Numbered from the stretch's first letter, positions 1 through 6,166 are shown. The stretch: DNA of 7,154 nucleotides from Betaproteobacteria bacterium (GCA_005881355.1 VBDM01000093.1:1-7154); one strand, 5' to 3'. Numbers and translations: made by a program. Notes: generated from the letters alone by a model not told the origin.

Positions 1-454
1 GCCTGTGCGGCTGCTCCACGCCGTTGATGAAGAGCCGCTTGTTCGCGTAGACGATCTTGTCCCCGGGGACGCCGATCACCCGCTTGATGTAGTCGAGCGT
101 GGGATCCTCGGGAAAGCGGAACACCATCACGTCGCCGCGCCTGGGCTCCCCGACGTCGACGATTTTCTTGTTGACGAGCGGAATCCGGATGCCGTAGGCG
201 AATTTGTTGACGAGGATGAAGTCCCCCACCACGAGGGTCGGCACCATCGAGCCGGAGGGTATCTTGAACGGCTCGACCAGGAACGAGCGCAGCAGGAACA
301 CGATGAGAATGACGGGAAAAAAGCTCTTCGGATATTCGATCCACCAGGGTTCCTTTTCGTCCGCGCCGCGCTGCTTGCGGAAATAGACGGCGTCGGCCAG
401 GGCAAACGCCCCCGTGAAGAGCAGCAGCACGAACAGTATCAGGGCGAAATTCAT
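1..454 (-). CDS. lepB: Signal peptidase I (leader peptidase), 5' part; gene runs off the left edge
   Basis: Signal peptidase I is the inner-membrane serine protease that cleaves signal peptides from Sec- and Tat-exported preproteins on the periplasmic side. The first 151 residues are in the window, and the C-terminal part of the catalytic domain lies beyond the left edge. There are two hydrophobic segments (about residues 2-20 and 44-60), as in Escherichia coli LepB. They are followed by the box IPSGSMVPTL with the nucleophile Ser69, GDFILVNKFAYGI (about 77-89), and DYIKRVIGVPGD with the general-base Lys124 (equivalents of E. coli Ser90 and Lys145). The ATG overlaps the lepA stop in an ATGA, and a purine-rich AGGTGGAG just before it inside lepA can serve as ribosome binding site, so translation is probably coupled to lepA. 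The lepA-lepB pairing is widely conserved in proteobacteria. The family call is very secure; only completeness of the 3' end is unknown. Confidence 0.97.
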   Translation of the reverse strand, partial: MNFALILFVLLLFTGAFALADAVYFRKQRGADEKEPWWIEYPKSFFPVILIVFLLRSFLVEPFKIPSGSMVPTLVVGDFILVNKFAYGIRIPLVNKKIVDVGEPRRGDVMVFRFPEDPTLDYIKRVIGVPGDKIVYANKRLFINGVEQPHR

Positions 455-2244
455 TTGCTCTCCACCTGAAGTATCGCGAGGAACGCCTCCTGGGGTATTT
501 CCACCGTCCCGACCTGTTTCATGCGTTTCTTCCCCGCCTTTTGCTTCTCGAGCAGCTTCCTCTTGCGGGTCACGTCTCCTCCGTAGCATTTGGCCAGCAC
601 GTTCTTGCGCAGGGCCTTGACGGTCTCGCGCGCGATGATATGCGAGCCGATCGCGGCCTGCACGGCCACGTCGAACATCTGCCGCGGGATGAGCTCGCGC
701 ATCCGCGAAACGAGATCCCGGCCGCGGTACGCCGCGTTTTCCCGGTGCACCATGAGCGAGAGCGCATCGACCCGCTCGCCGTTGATGAGAATGTCGAGCT
801 TCACCATGTCGGCGGCGCGGTACTCCTTGAATTCGTAGTCGAGCGAGGCGTAGCCGCGGCTCGCCGATTTGAGCTTGTCGAAAAAATCCATCACCACCTC
901 GTTGAGCGGCATGTCGTAGGTGAGCACCACCTGGCGGCCGTGGTATTGCATGTTGCGCTGCACGCCGCGCTTCTGCGTGCACAGCGTGATGATCGCGCCG
1001 ACGTATTCCTGAGGCACGAAGATGGTCGTCTCGATGATCGGTTCCCGGATCTCCTTGATCTTCGTCGGCTCGGGCATCTTGGCGGGATTCTCGACGCGAG
1101 CGACCGTGCCCTCGTGCAGCTCGACCTCGTACACCACAGTCGGAGCCGTGGTCACGAGCGCCATGTCGTATTCGCGCTCGAGGCGCTCCTGCACGATATC
1201 CATGTGCAGCAGGCCCAGAAACCCGCAACGAAAGCCGAAACCGAGCGCCTGAGAGGTCTCGGGCTCGTAATGCAGCGAAGCGTCGTTGAGCTTCAGCTTC
1301 TCCAGCGCGTCACGCAGCGCCTCGTACTCGCTCGCCTCGACCGGATAGAGCCCGGCGAACACCTGAGGCTTGATCTCCTTGAAGCCCGGCAGCGGTGAAG
1401 CTGCGGGACGACTCGCGGAGGTCATGGTGTCGCCGACGCGCGCATGCTGGAGCTCCCTCACTCCGGCCGTGACGAACCCCACCTCTCCGGCCGAAAGCAG
1501 CTCGCGGCCTTGTGACTTGGGCGTGAACACGCCGACTTGCTCGCACAGGTGAACCGCCTGCGTTGACATCAGGAGCAGCTTGTCCTTCGGCCGGATAATT
1601 CCGTCCACCAGGCGCACCAGCATGATCACGCCGACGTAGTTGTCGAACCAAGAATCGATGATCAACGCCTTCAGCGGCGCATCGGGATCTCCTTTGGGAG
1701 GCGGGATGCGATGGATCACGGCCTCCAGAATATCCTCCACGCCCTCGCCCGTCTTGGCGCTCGCGCGCACCGCGTCTTTCGCCTCGATGCCGATGACGTC
1801 CTCGATTTCCTGGATGACGCGCTCCGAATTCGCCGAGGGGAGGTCGATCTTGTTGAGCACCGGGACGACCTCCACCCCCTGCTCGATCGCGGTGTAGCAG
1901 TTGGCCACCGTCTGCGCCTCTACGCCCTGGCTCGCGTCCACGACCAGCAAAGCGCCCTCGCATGCGGCGAGCGAGCGCGATACCTCGTAGGAAAAATCGA
2001 CGTGGCCCGGCGTATCGATGAGATTCAAGTTGTAGGTCTGCCCGTCGTGCGCCGTGTAATTGAGCGCCGCGGTCTGCGCCTTGATGGTGATTCCGCGCTC
2101 GCGCTCCAAGTCCATCGTGTCGAGCACCTGCTCCGACATCTCGCGCTCGGGCAGCCCGCCACAGCGCTGGATGAAGCGGTCGGCGAGCGTCGATTTGCCG
2201 TGGTCGATGTGAGCGATGATCGAAAAGTTGCGGATGTGCTGCAT
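451..2244 (-). CDS. lepA: Elongation factor 4 (LepA), ribosome-associated GTPase
   Basis: LepA/EF4 is a translational GTPase that binds the 70S ribosome and has been linked to back-translocation, ribosome biogenesis and translation under ionic stress. With the chosen ATG the protein has 597 residues, against 599 in E. coli. GTPase motifs are all present: G1 AHIDHGKST (11-19), the G2 region RGITIKA (50-56), G3 DTPGH (77-81), G4 NKID (131-134) and G5 SAK (162-164). EF-G-like domains follow (for example LGFGFRCGFLGLLHMDI), and the C-terminal domain specific to LepA ends with the basic stretch VLAKCYGGDVTRKRKLL and IPQEAFLAIL. The reading frame stays open to a TTG at 2292, but the family starts at MQHIRNFSIIAHIDHGK, so the ATG at 2244 is preferred. 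No good Shine-Dalgarno precedes this ATG: the ten bases before it are GTACGCCGCG, and a terminator-like hairpin lies directly upstream. The stop overlaps lepB. Identity is very secure; how translation starts is not. Confidence 0.98.
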   Translation of the reverse strand: MQHIRNFSIIAHIDHGKSTLADRFIQRCGGLPEREMSEQVLDTMDLERERGITIKAQTAALNYTAHDGQTYNLNLIDTPGHVDFSYEVSRSLAACEGALLVVDASQGVEAQTVANCYTAIEQGVEVVPVLNKIDLPSANSERVIQEIEDVIGIEAKDAVRASAKTGEGVEDILEAVIHRIPPPKGDPDAPLKALIIDSWFDNYVGVIMLVRLVDGIIRPKDKLLLMSTQAVHLCEQVGVFTPKSQGRELLSAGEVGFVTAGVRELQHARVGDTMTSASRPAASPLPGFKEIKPQVFAGLYPVEASEYEALRDALEKLKLNDASLHYEPETSQALGFGFRCGFLGLLHMDIVQERLEREYDMALVTTAPTVVYEVELHEGTVARVENPAKMPEPTKIKEIREPIIETTIFVPQEYVGAIITLCTQKRGVQRNMQYHGRQVVLTYDMPLNEVVMDFFDKLKSASRGYASLDYEFKEYRAADMVKLDILINGERVDALSLMVHRENAAYRGRDLVSRMRELIPRQMFDVAVQAAIGSHIIARETVKALRKNVLAKCYGGDVTRKRKLLEKQKAGKKRMKQVGTVEIPQEAFLAILQVESK

Positions 2245-2254
2245 CGCGGCGTAC

Positions 2255-2281
2255 AAAAAAGGGTGCCGTTCAGCACCCTTT
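2255..2281 (-). terminator. Terminator-like hairpin directly before lepA (mucD terminator or lepA attenuator)
   Basis: On the minus strand AAAGGGTGC (2281-2273) and GCACCCTTT (2266-2258) form a perfect 9-bp stem around the 6-base loop TGAACG. The T-run spans 2260-2255, so its first three bases also form the base of the stem. This is the classic layout of a Rho-independent terminator reading toward lepA. It is about 100 bases downstream of the mucD stop, so it may end the rpoE-mucD transcript. The T-run ends only 10 bases before the lepA ATG, leaving no room for an ordinary lepA promoter downstream. Any lepA mRNA starting upstream must therefore pass through it, which suggests partial termination or attenuation. 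Confidence 0.8.
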
Positions 2282-2300
2282 CCCGGTTCCAAGACTTTGA

Positions 2301-2329
2301 ATTTTAGCGTATTTCGAAGAGATATGCAG
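2301..2329 (-). promoter_or_regulatory. Weak candidate sigma-70-type promoter for lepA
   Basis: In the gap after mucD the minus strand carries TAAAAT (2306-2301), a 5/6 match to the -10 consensus. At 17-base spacing the -35 position reads CTGCAT (2329-2324), a poor match. A start site about 7 bases downstream would place the terminator-like hairpin at the very 5' end of the lepA mRNA. The gap 2245-2381 holds no other gene-like content. This is a tentative call from motif matching only. Confidence 0.25.
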
Positions 2330-2381
2330 CGGACTTTGCAGTAAGCGCAGGGAGCGGATGAACCGGTCCGACTCCAGGCCC

Positions 2382-3815
2382 TTATCCAGGTGCCGCCTCG
2401 CCTTTGACGGTGACGAAGAGATTTTGCTCGCCACGTCGCACATGAAGCGTAAGAGTGGCGTTGCGCTCCAACTGCGCGAGCAGCTTGTTGAACTGCTCGG
2501 CGGACTTCACTTCGGTGGTCTGGCCTCTGCTGGTGACCGCCGTGATCACGTCGCCTGAGCGCACGTCGGCGCGCCGATTGTTGCGGACCTCCTCAACGAT
2601 CACGCCGCCCCTCAACTTCAGGTCGCGCTTCTGCTCGGCGGTGAGATCGACCACGGCGAACCCGAGACGATTGGCCGCCTGCTCCGGCGGCTTTCCGCGC
2701 CGCTCGCCGCGGCTCGCGACGCGGTCCTCGGGCAGCTCGCCGACGGTGACGGCAATCTCCCGGGTCACGCCCTTGCGCCAGACTTCGACGCTCGCTTTGC
2801 TGCCGGGCTTGGTGTTGCCGACGATCCGCGGCAGCTCGCTCGAAGTCGATACCGGCTTGCCGTCGAACTTGAGAATGATGTCACCCGTTTCCACGCCGGC
2901 CTTTTCAGCCGGCCCCCCTTTCTCGACGCCGCTGACGAGCGCCCCCGCAGGCCTGGGAAGGCCGAACGACTCGGCAAGCTCTTTCGAGACTTCCTGGATC
3001 ACGACGCCGATCCGTCCCCGGCTTACGCGGCCGAACTGGCGCAGCTGGCCCTGCACGTCCATGGCGACATCGATCGGGATGGCGAAGGACAGCCCCATGA
3101 ACCCGCCGGTGCGGCTGTAGATCTGCGAATTGATGCCCACGACTTCGCCCCGCATGTTGAACAGCGGCCCGCCTGAATTGCCCGGATTGATCGCGACGTC
3201 GGTCTGGATGAACGGCACGAAGCTCTCCTGGGGAAGGCTGCGGCCCTTGGCGCTCACGATGCCTGCGGTCACGGTATTGTCGAAGCCGAATGGCGAGCCG
3301 ATTGCGACGACCCATTCGCCGACTTTGAGTCGATTCGGATCACCCATTCTCACGGCAAGCAGGCCTGTCGCCTCGATCTTGATCAGCGCGAGATCCGTGC
3401 GCCGATCTGCTCCGATGACGCGCGCCTTGAATTCGCGCTTGTCGGTGAGGCTCACCGTGACTTCATCGGCAGCATCGACCACGTGCGCGTTGGTTAGAAT
3501 GTAGCCGTCGGTGCTGATGATGAAGCCCGATCCGAGCGAGCGGCTTTCGAACTCGCGCGGGCCTTGCCCCGGGCCTTGCCCGGGACCCGGCGGGCGCGGG
3601 ATGAAGCGCCGGAAGAAGTCGTAGAGGGGATCGTCTTCCTCGATGTTGGGGATTTGCGGCCCGGCGCGGCGCTCGCGCGCCTGAGTGGTGCTGATGTTGA
3701 CGACGGTCGGGCCCTGCTTCTCCGCGAGCTCGGTAAAATCCGGAAGCTCGCGCCCCTGTGCGAGCAGCGCGGAAGGCATCCACAGCAGCAGGTAGAAAAG
3801 CAGCGCTCTCGCCAT
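2382..3815 (-). CDS. mucD: Periplasmic Do-family serine endoprotease (MucD/DegP type) with two PDZ domains
   Basis: This is an HtrA/DegP-family periplasmic protease and chaperone that degrades or refolds misfolded envelope proteins; in Pseudomonas, MucD damps activation of the RpoE homologue AlgU. The 477-residue protein starts with a signal peptide (MARALLFYLLLWMPSALLA, cleavage probably before Gln20). The trypsin-like domain carries the triad His111 (TNAHVV), Asp141 (RRTDLALIKI) and Ser214 (GNSGGPL). PDZ1 spans about 262-358 and PDZ2 about 383-472. A Gly-Pro-Gln repeat (about 75-87) lies in the loop ahead of the first protease strands, where DegP has its variable LA loop. The ATG at 3815 has a good ribosome binding site, AAGGA, 7 bases upstream. 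It follows rseB after 90 bases. The predicted soluble product with two PDZ domains argues against DegS/AlgW, which is membrane-anchored with one PDZ. The family is certain; the symbol mucD rather than degP rests on operon position. Confidence 0.94.
   Translation of the reverse strand: MARALLFYLLLWMPSALLAQGRELPDFTELAEKQGPTVVNISTTQARERRAGPQIPNIEEDDPLYDFFRRFIPRPPGPGQGPGQGPREFESRSLGSGFIISTDGYILTNAHVVDAADEVTVSLTDKREFKARVIGADRRTDLALIKIEATGLLAVRMGDPNRLKVGEWVVAIGSPFGFDNTVTAGIVSAKGRSLPQESFVPFIQTDVAINPGNSGGPLFNMRGEVVGINSQIYSRTGGFMGLSFAIPIDVAMDVQGQLRQFGRVSRGRIGVVIQEVSKELAESFGLPRPAGALVSGVEKGGPAEKAGVETGDIILKFDGKPVSTSSELPRIVGNTKPGSKASVEVWRKGVTREIAVTVGELPEDRVASRGERRGKPPEQAANRLGFAVVDLTAEQKRDLKLRGGVIVEEVRNNRRADVRSGDVITAVTSRGQTTEVKSAEQFNKLLAQLERNATLTLHVRRGEQNLFVTVKGEAAPG
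3561..3584 (-). repeat. 12-bp tandem repeat (two units) in mucD encoding Gly-Pro-Gly-Gln units
   Basis: Two adjacent 12-base units (3561-3572 and 3573-3584, plus strand gccttgccccgg and gccttgcccggg) differ at one base. A more degraded unit may follow. The unit length keeps the reading frame, so each copy adds Gly, Pro and Gln residues to a flexible protease loop. Copy-number change by slippage would alter loop length without breaking the gene. Confidence 0.6.
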
Positions 3816-3858
3816 CGTGACGTCCTTGATTTCGGGTTTCGGCGGAATCCGCGCGGGC

Positions 3859-3894
3859 GACCCGGCTCATCGATCATGAGCCCGCGTCCGGGTC
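3859..3894. repeat. Nested inverted repeat in the rseB-mucD gap
   Basis: The inner arms ggctcat (3864-3870) and atgagcc (3876-3882) are perfect 7-base complements around the 5-base loop cgatc. The outer arms gacccgg (3859-3865) and ccgggtc (3888-3894) are also perfect and share two bases with the inner arm, so the two stems compete. On the minus strand no T-run follows, so this is not an ordinary terminator for rseB. On the plus strand the bases after the outer arm read TCGTGTTTTTCTT, but no plus-strand gene is evident. The repeat could be an mRNA processing or stabilising stem between rseB and mucD, or a protein-binding palindrome. Confidence 0.55.
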
Positions 3895-3905
3895 TCGTGT
3901 TTTTC

Positions 3906-4892
3906 TTACCTGCGGTATTCCACTGAGTCGGCGATGTATTTTACGCTCTCCGGGGGAGCTTCGCCGACCACGGTGACCCAGTAGCTTCCAACCGGGCGCG
4001 CATAGACGTTGATTGCACCCTGGCGCATCAGGCCCGGCTGCGGCCCCGGCTGCTTGCTCGTCGCAGGCTGAATAAAAACCGAGATCGCGGCAAGCCCGTC
4101 GGAGAGCACGATATGGCCGACGCCGCTCGTGCCGCCCATGGTGCGCACCAGCTCGGTCACCGTGCGAAAGCCCGCAGGCCTGGAACGGATCGTCCAGCCC
4201 GCTTCCGCCAGATTGGCGCGCGTCGTGCCCGAATCCTCGACCCGCCAGTCCCGGCTCTGGCGGAAATAACGCGACTTCAGCTGATCGCGTCCGATGTTGC
4301 CGCCGATCTGGATCTGCGTGAACGCGAACTGTTCCAGCACATCGTTCTTCTCGTCGAAGGTCTTCGCCTTCAAGAGCATGCCGGTATTGAGGTCAGCCCA
4401 GAGCCGGTGGCCGTACCGCATCCGGTCCTTAGGCTCCAATGCGATGACCTGGCAACTGTAGCCTCCGACGCGCTCAACCTCGCCTTTCCTGATGCTGTAG
4501 TTTTCGGACAAGTCCTTGAGCTGCTCCGAAAGGATCTCGGGAAACGCGCGGCGACCCGGCTGCTTGTCGATCTTGACCGTCGTGCTCGCCGGCAGGTAGC
4601 ACACGACCTCGTCGCCCGTGCGGATGATCTCGCGCGGATTGCCGTCCAGGGTTTCCAGACGCTCGCGCGGTCCGGAAGCCTCGACGATGTGGATGATGCG
4701 GGAAGTTTCGACCTGCTGGCCCTGCTGGTATACGAAAGTGCCGGTGTAGCTGAGTTTCTGCGTGGCCGCGTAGATGCGCTGCAGCCATTGCAGCGCAGTA
4801 GTATCGGTCTGCGCTATCGCCGCGGATACCGGGAGCAGGAACGGCAGAACCCCGAGCGGTCCGAATAAACGCCGCGCGCGCGGCAGGATCAT
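3906..4892 (-). CDS. rseB: Sigma-E factor regulatory protein RseB (MucB), periplasmic
   Basis: RseB/MucB binds the periplasmic part of the anti-sigma factor RseA and shields it from the first-step protease (DegS/AlgW). Binding of off-pathway lipopolysaccharide releases it, which permits induction of the sigma-E response. The protein has 328 residues, near the usual 315-320. A signal peptide with a hydrophobic core (about 9-25) ends at SAAIA, cleavage before Gln28. The LolA-like N-terminal domain (about 30-215) includes SYTGTFVYQQG (48-58) and the family signature RMRYGHRLWADLNTGMLLKA. The smaller C-terminal domain (about 225-328) includes LSDGLAAISVFIQ. Two cysteines, Cys98 and Cys147, could pair in the periplasm. 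The ATG overlaps the rseA stop (ATGA), and no clear Shine-Dalgarno precedes it, so translation is probably coupled to rseA. The call is secure from the signature, signal peptide and operon position. Confidence 0.95.
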   Translation of the reverse strand: MILPRARRLFGPLGVLPFLLPVSAAIAQTDTTALQWLQRIYAATQKLSYTGTFVYQQGQQVETSRIIHIVEASGPRERLETLDGNPREIIRTGDEVVCYLPASTTVKIDKQPGRRAFPEILSEQLKDLSENYSIRKGEVERVGGYSCQVIALEPKDRMRYGHRLWADLNTGMLLKAKTFDEKNDVLEQFAFTQIQIGGNIGRDQLKSRYFRQSRDWRVEDSGTTRANLAEAGWTIRSRPAGFRTVTELVRTMGGTSGVGHIVLSDGLAAISVFIQPATSKQPGPQPGLMRQGAINVYARPVGSYWVTVVGEAPPESVKYIADSVEYRR

Positions 4893-5431
4893 TTCCGCAC
4901 GGCCCGGCGCCCGTCAGCCACGGTGCGCGCGTAGGGCACGATGCCTTGCATGGCGCTGATGTGGGAGTACGGCTGGTGGGCGAGCAGATAGTTCTCGACT
5001 TCGACCCCGACCAAGAGCGGTCCTGCGTCGGTCGCGGACACGCTGGCGGCCACGGTGGTCACGGGCCCCGAGACGCCGGTCTCGGGGCCGGCAGCGAGTT
5101 GCGGCTCGGCGCGCCAGCCGGAGGAAGCGGTCAAGACGACCAGAGTCACGGCGGCGACGCTCGCAGCGGCCGACATCGCGTACCAAGCCACCCGTTTGGC
5201 CGCGGTCATCTTCCTCCGCTGCGGGGCGAGAACGGTGGGTTCTTCTTGGAGGCGGGCCACAACGCGATCGGTGAAATCGGCGCCGACATGGCCCCTGAGT
5301 GCATCGCCGATCAGGTGGTAGGCATCCCACGCTCGACGCAACTCGGTGTCGGTCCTGAGCCGGCCAAGGTGTGCCTGGCAATCGTTGCCTTGAAGCTCCC
5401 CGTCAATCAGCGCCGAGAGTTTTTCCTTCAT
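4889..5431 (-). CDS. rseA: Anti-sigma-E factor RseA (MucA), single-pass inner-membrane protein
   Basis: RseA/MucA binds RpoE with its cytoplasmic N-terminus and is destroyed by stepwise proteolysis (DegS/AlgW, then RseP, then cytoplasmic proteases) during envelope stress. The protein has 180 residues. The N-terminal domain (about 1-70) begins MKEKLSALIDGEL and contains RRAWDAYHLIGDALRG (32-47), typical of the RseA N-terminal family. One transmembrane helix spans about 81-101, flanked on the cytoplasmic side by basic residues (QRRKMTAAKR). The periplasmic part has a low-complexity Ala/Thr/Ser/Val segment and then a conserved-looking block, ENYLLAHQPYSHISAMQGI and PYARTV (146-171), likely the RseB-binding end. 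It starts 3 bases after the rpoE stop, with AAGGTGG inside the end of rpoE as ribosome binding site, which suits balanced production of the sigma and anti-sigma pair. The call is secure; the exact protease cleavage site cannot be read from the sequence. Confidence 0.94.
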   Translation of the reverse strand: MKEKLSALIDGELQGNDCQAHLGRLRTDTELRRAWDAYHLIGDALRGHVGADFTDRVVARLQEEPTVLAPQRRKMTAAKRVAWYAMSAAASVAAVTLVVLTASSGWRAEPQLAAGPETGVSGPVTTVAASVSATDAGPLLVGVEVENYLLAHQPYSHISAMQGIVPYARTVADGRRAVRK

Positions 5432-5434
5432 GCG

Positions 5435-6034
5435 TCACCACCTTCTGTCCTTGCGCGTCTCAAGCAAAGGCCGCAGCCGGTCGGCGATCGCCTCGCGCGC
5501 GCGGAATATCCTCGACCGGACGGTGCCGATCGGGCAATTCATGATCGTCGCTATGTCCTCGTAGCTCAAGCCTTCGATTTCGCGCAGCGTGATGGCCTCG
5601 CGCAACTCTTCGGGCAATTGCTCCATCGTGTCGCTCACGGTGCGCGCAATCTCCTTGGACATCAACACGCTCTCGGGCGTATTGACATCGCGCAGCTGCT
5701 CGCCGTCCTCGAAACCTTCGGCATCCTCGGAGTCGAACCCGGTCGCCGTCGGGGCGCGCCGCCCCATCGCCACCAGATAGTTTTTGGCCGTATTGATGCC
5801 GATCCGGTACAACCACGTGTAGAACGCGCTGTCGCCCCGGAACGACGGCAGCGCCCGGTATGCCTTGATGAACGCCTCCTGTACGACATCCTCGACCTCG
5901 GACGTGTCCCGAATAAACCGGGCCAGTAACCGCGCCAACTTGCGCTGGTACTTCGACACAAGCAGCTCGAAAGCATGCTTGTCGCCCCGCTGGGCCCGCT
6001 CGACCAGTTGCCGGTCGAGATCCCGCTCATCCAT
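5435..6034 (-). CDS. rpoE: RNA polymerase sigma factor RpoE (sigma-E / AlgU), ECF family
   Basis: This is an extracytoplasmic-function sigma factor that directs RNA polymerase to envelope-stress promoters and is held inactive by RseA. With the chosen ATG it has 199 residues, near the usual 190-200. Region 2 (about 20-85) contains FELLVSKYQRKLARL, the signature EVEDVVQEAFIKAYRAL (46-62) and FYTWLYRIGINTAKNYL (71-87). Region 4 (about 132-185) has LPEELREAITLREIEGLSYE and the DNA-binding helix-turn-helix IATIMNCPIGTVRSRIFRAR (161-180). The frame is open to an ATG at 6118, but known family members begin close to MDERDLDRQLVERAQRGDK, so 6034 is preferred. AGGGA 9 bases before this ATG can act as ribosome binding site. 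A sigma-E-like promoter lies about 105 bases upstream, which suggests autoregulation. It is followed at once by its anti-sigma gene. The identification is very secure. Confidence 0.97.
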   Translation of the reverse strand: MDERDLDRQLVERAQRGDKHAFELLVSKYQRKLARLLARFIRDTSEVEDVVQEAFIKAYRALPSFRGDSAFYTWLYRIGINTAKNYLVAMGRRAPTATGFDSEDAEGFEDGEQLRDVNTPESVLMSKEIARTVSDTMEQLPEELREAITLREIEGLSYEDIATIMNCPIGTVRSRIFRAREAIADRLRPLLETRKDRRW

Positions 6035-6051
6035 CCGCCGCCGTCCCTGAC

Positions 6052-6069
6052 GAAGCGGTTTTACGCTTC
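6052..6069 (-). promoter_or_regulatory. Small hairpin in the rpoE leader
   Basis: On the minus strand GAAGCG (6069-6064) and CGCTTC (6057-6052) form a perfect 6-bp stem with the loop TAAAAC. The stem ends 3 bases before the AGGGA ribosome binding site and 17 bases before the rpoE ATG. No T-run follows, so it is not a terminator. It may influence translation or mRNA stability; a 6-bp stem can also arise by chance. Confidence 0.4.
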
Positions 6070-6078
6070 TGTTCGAAG

Positions 6079-6087
6079 TTATCCACA
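6079..6087 (+). promoter_or_regulatory. Perfect DnaA box (TTATCCACA) in the rpoE leader
   Basis: The plus strand reads TTATCCACA, the full high-affinity DnaA box consensus. It lies between the candidate sigma-E promoter and the rpoE start, 45 bases before the ATG. It is the only exact copy I noticed in the window. A 9-base match on either strand of 7 kb is expected about 0.05 times with even base composition, and less in GC-rich DNA. Whether DnaA binds here is inference. Confidence 0.5.
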
Positions 6088-6097
6088 GGCGGCGGCC

Positions 6098-6103
6098 AGT
6101 ATA
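6098..6103 (-). promoter_or_regulatory. Orphan -10-like hexamer TATACT in the rpoE leader
   Basis: TATACT matches the sigma-70 -10 consensus at 5 of 6 positions. The base run at the -35 position (CCGAGG at 17-base spacing) is poor, and there is no TG extension. It could be a second, activator-dependent rpoE promoter, as rpoE genes often have several. The evidence is weak. Confidence 0.2.
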
Positions 6104-6138
6104 CCGCAGTGTCCGCACAACCTCGGCGTGCTTGCAGC

Positions 6139-6166
6139 TAGAGACCCGGCGTGCGCAAAATAGTTC
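6139..6166 (-). promoter_or_regulatory. Candidate sigma-E-dependent promoter of rpoE (autoregulation)
   Basis: On the minus strand GAACTA (6166-6161) and TCTCTA (6144-6139) are separated by 16 bases. The known sigma-E/AlgU consensus is roughly GAACTT, 16-17 bases, then TCTGA or TCAAA. The -35 matches at 5 of 6 positions, the spacing is ideal and the -10 keeps the leading TCT. The element lies in the gap after ygfX, which is where a positively autoregulated rpoE promoter would be expected. The predicted leader is about 100 bases long. Confidence 0.5.

Noticed and set aside
127..405. Minus-strand open frame of 92 codons at the left edge
   Set aside because: It is an out-of-frame shadow; the lepB frame across the same bases shows the signal peptidase Ser and Lys motifs.
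541..1398. Plus-strand open frame of 285 codons opposite lepA
   Set aside because: It lies wholly inside lepA, which has every family motif. Long antisense frames are common in GC-rich genes. The translation is rich in His, Arg, Leu and Val with no recognisable domain.
2245..2292. 16-residue N-terminal extension of LepA from a TTG at 2292
   Set aside because: The family begins at MQHIRNFSIIAHIDHGK. The extension is encoded by the terminator-like hairpin, and the TTG has no ribosome binding site.
3859..3905. Rho-independent terminator for rseB
   Set aside because: On the minus strand the stem is followed by GC-rich sequence without a T-run, so the call was kept as an inverted repeat only.
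4113..4868. Plus-strand open frame of 251 codons opposite rseB
   Set aside because: It lies entirely within rseB, which is confirmed by signal peptide and signature motifs; the antisense product is composition-driven.
4946..5929. Plus-strand open frame of 327 codons opposite rseA and rpoE
   Set aside because: It spans two well-identified minus-strand genes and their junction, and its product has low complexity and no family signature, so it is a shadow of the real genes.
6079..6087. Replication origin at the DnaA box
   Set aside because: There is only one exact box, no cluster, no AT-rich unwinding region, and none of the usual origin neighbours (dnaA, dnaN, gidA, rpmH).
6035..6118. 28-residue N-terminal extension of RpoE from an ATG at 6118
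   Set aside because: ECF sigma-E proteins start near MDERDLDRQLVERAQRGDK. The extension covers the DnaA box, the TATACT hexamer and the leader hairpin and has a non-conserved, Arg-rich sequence.
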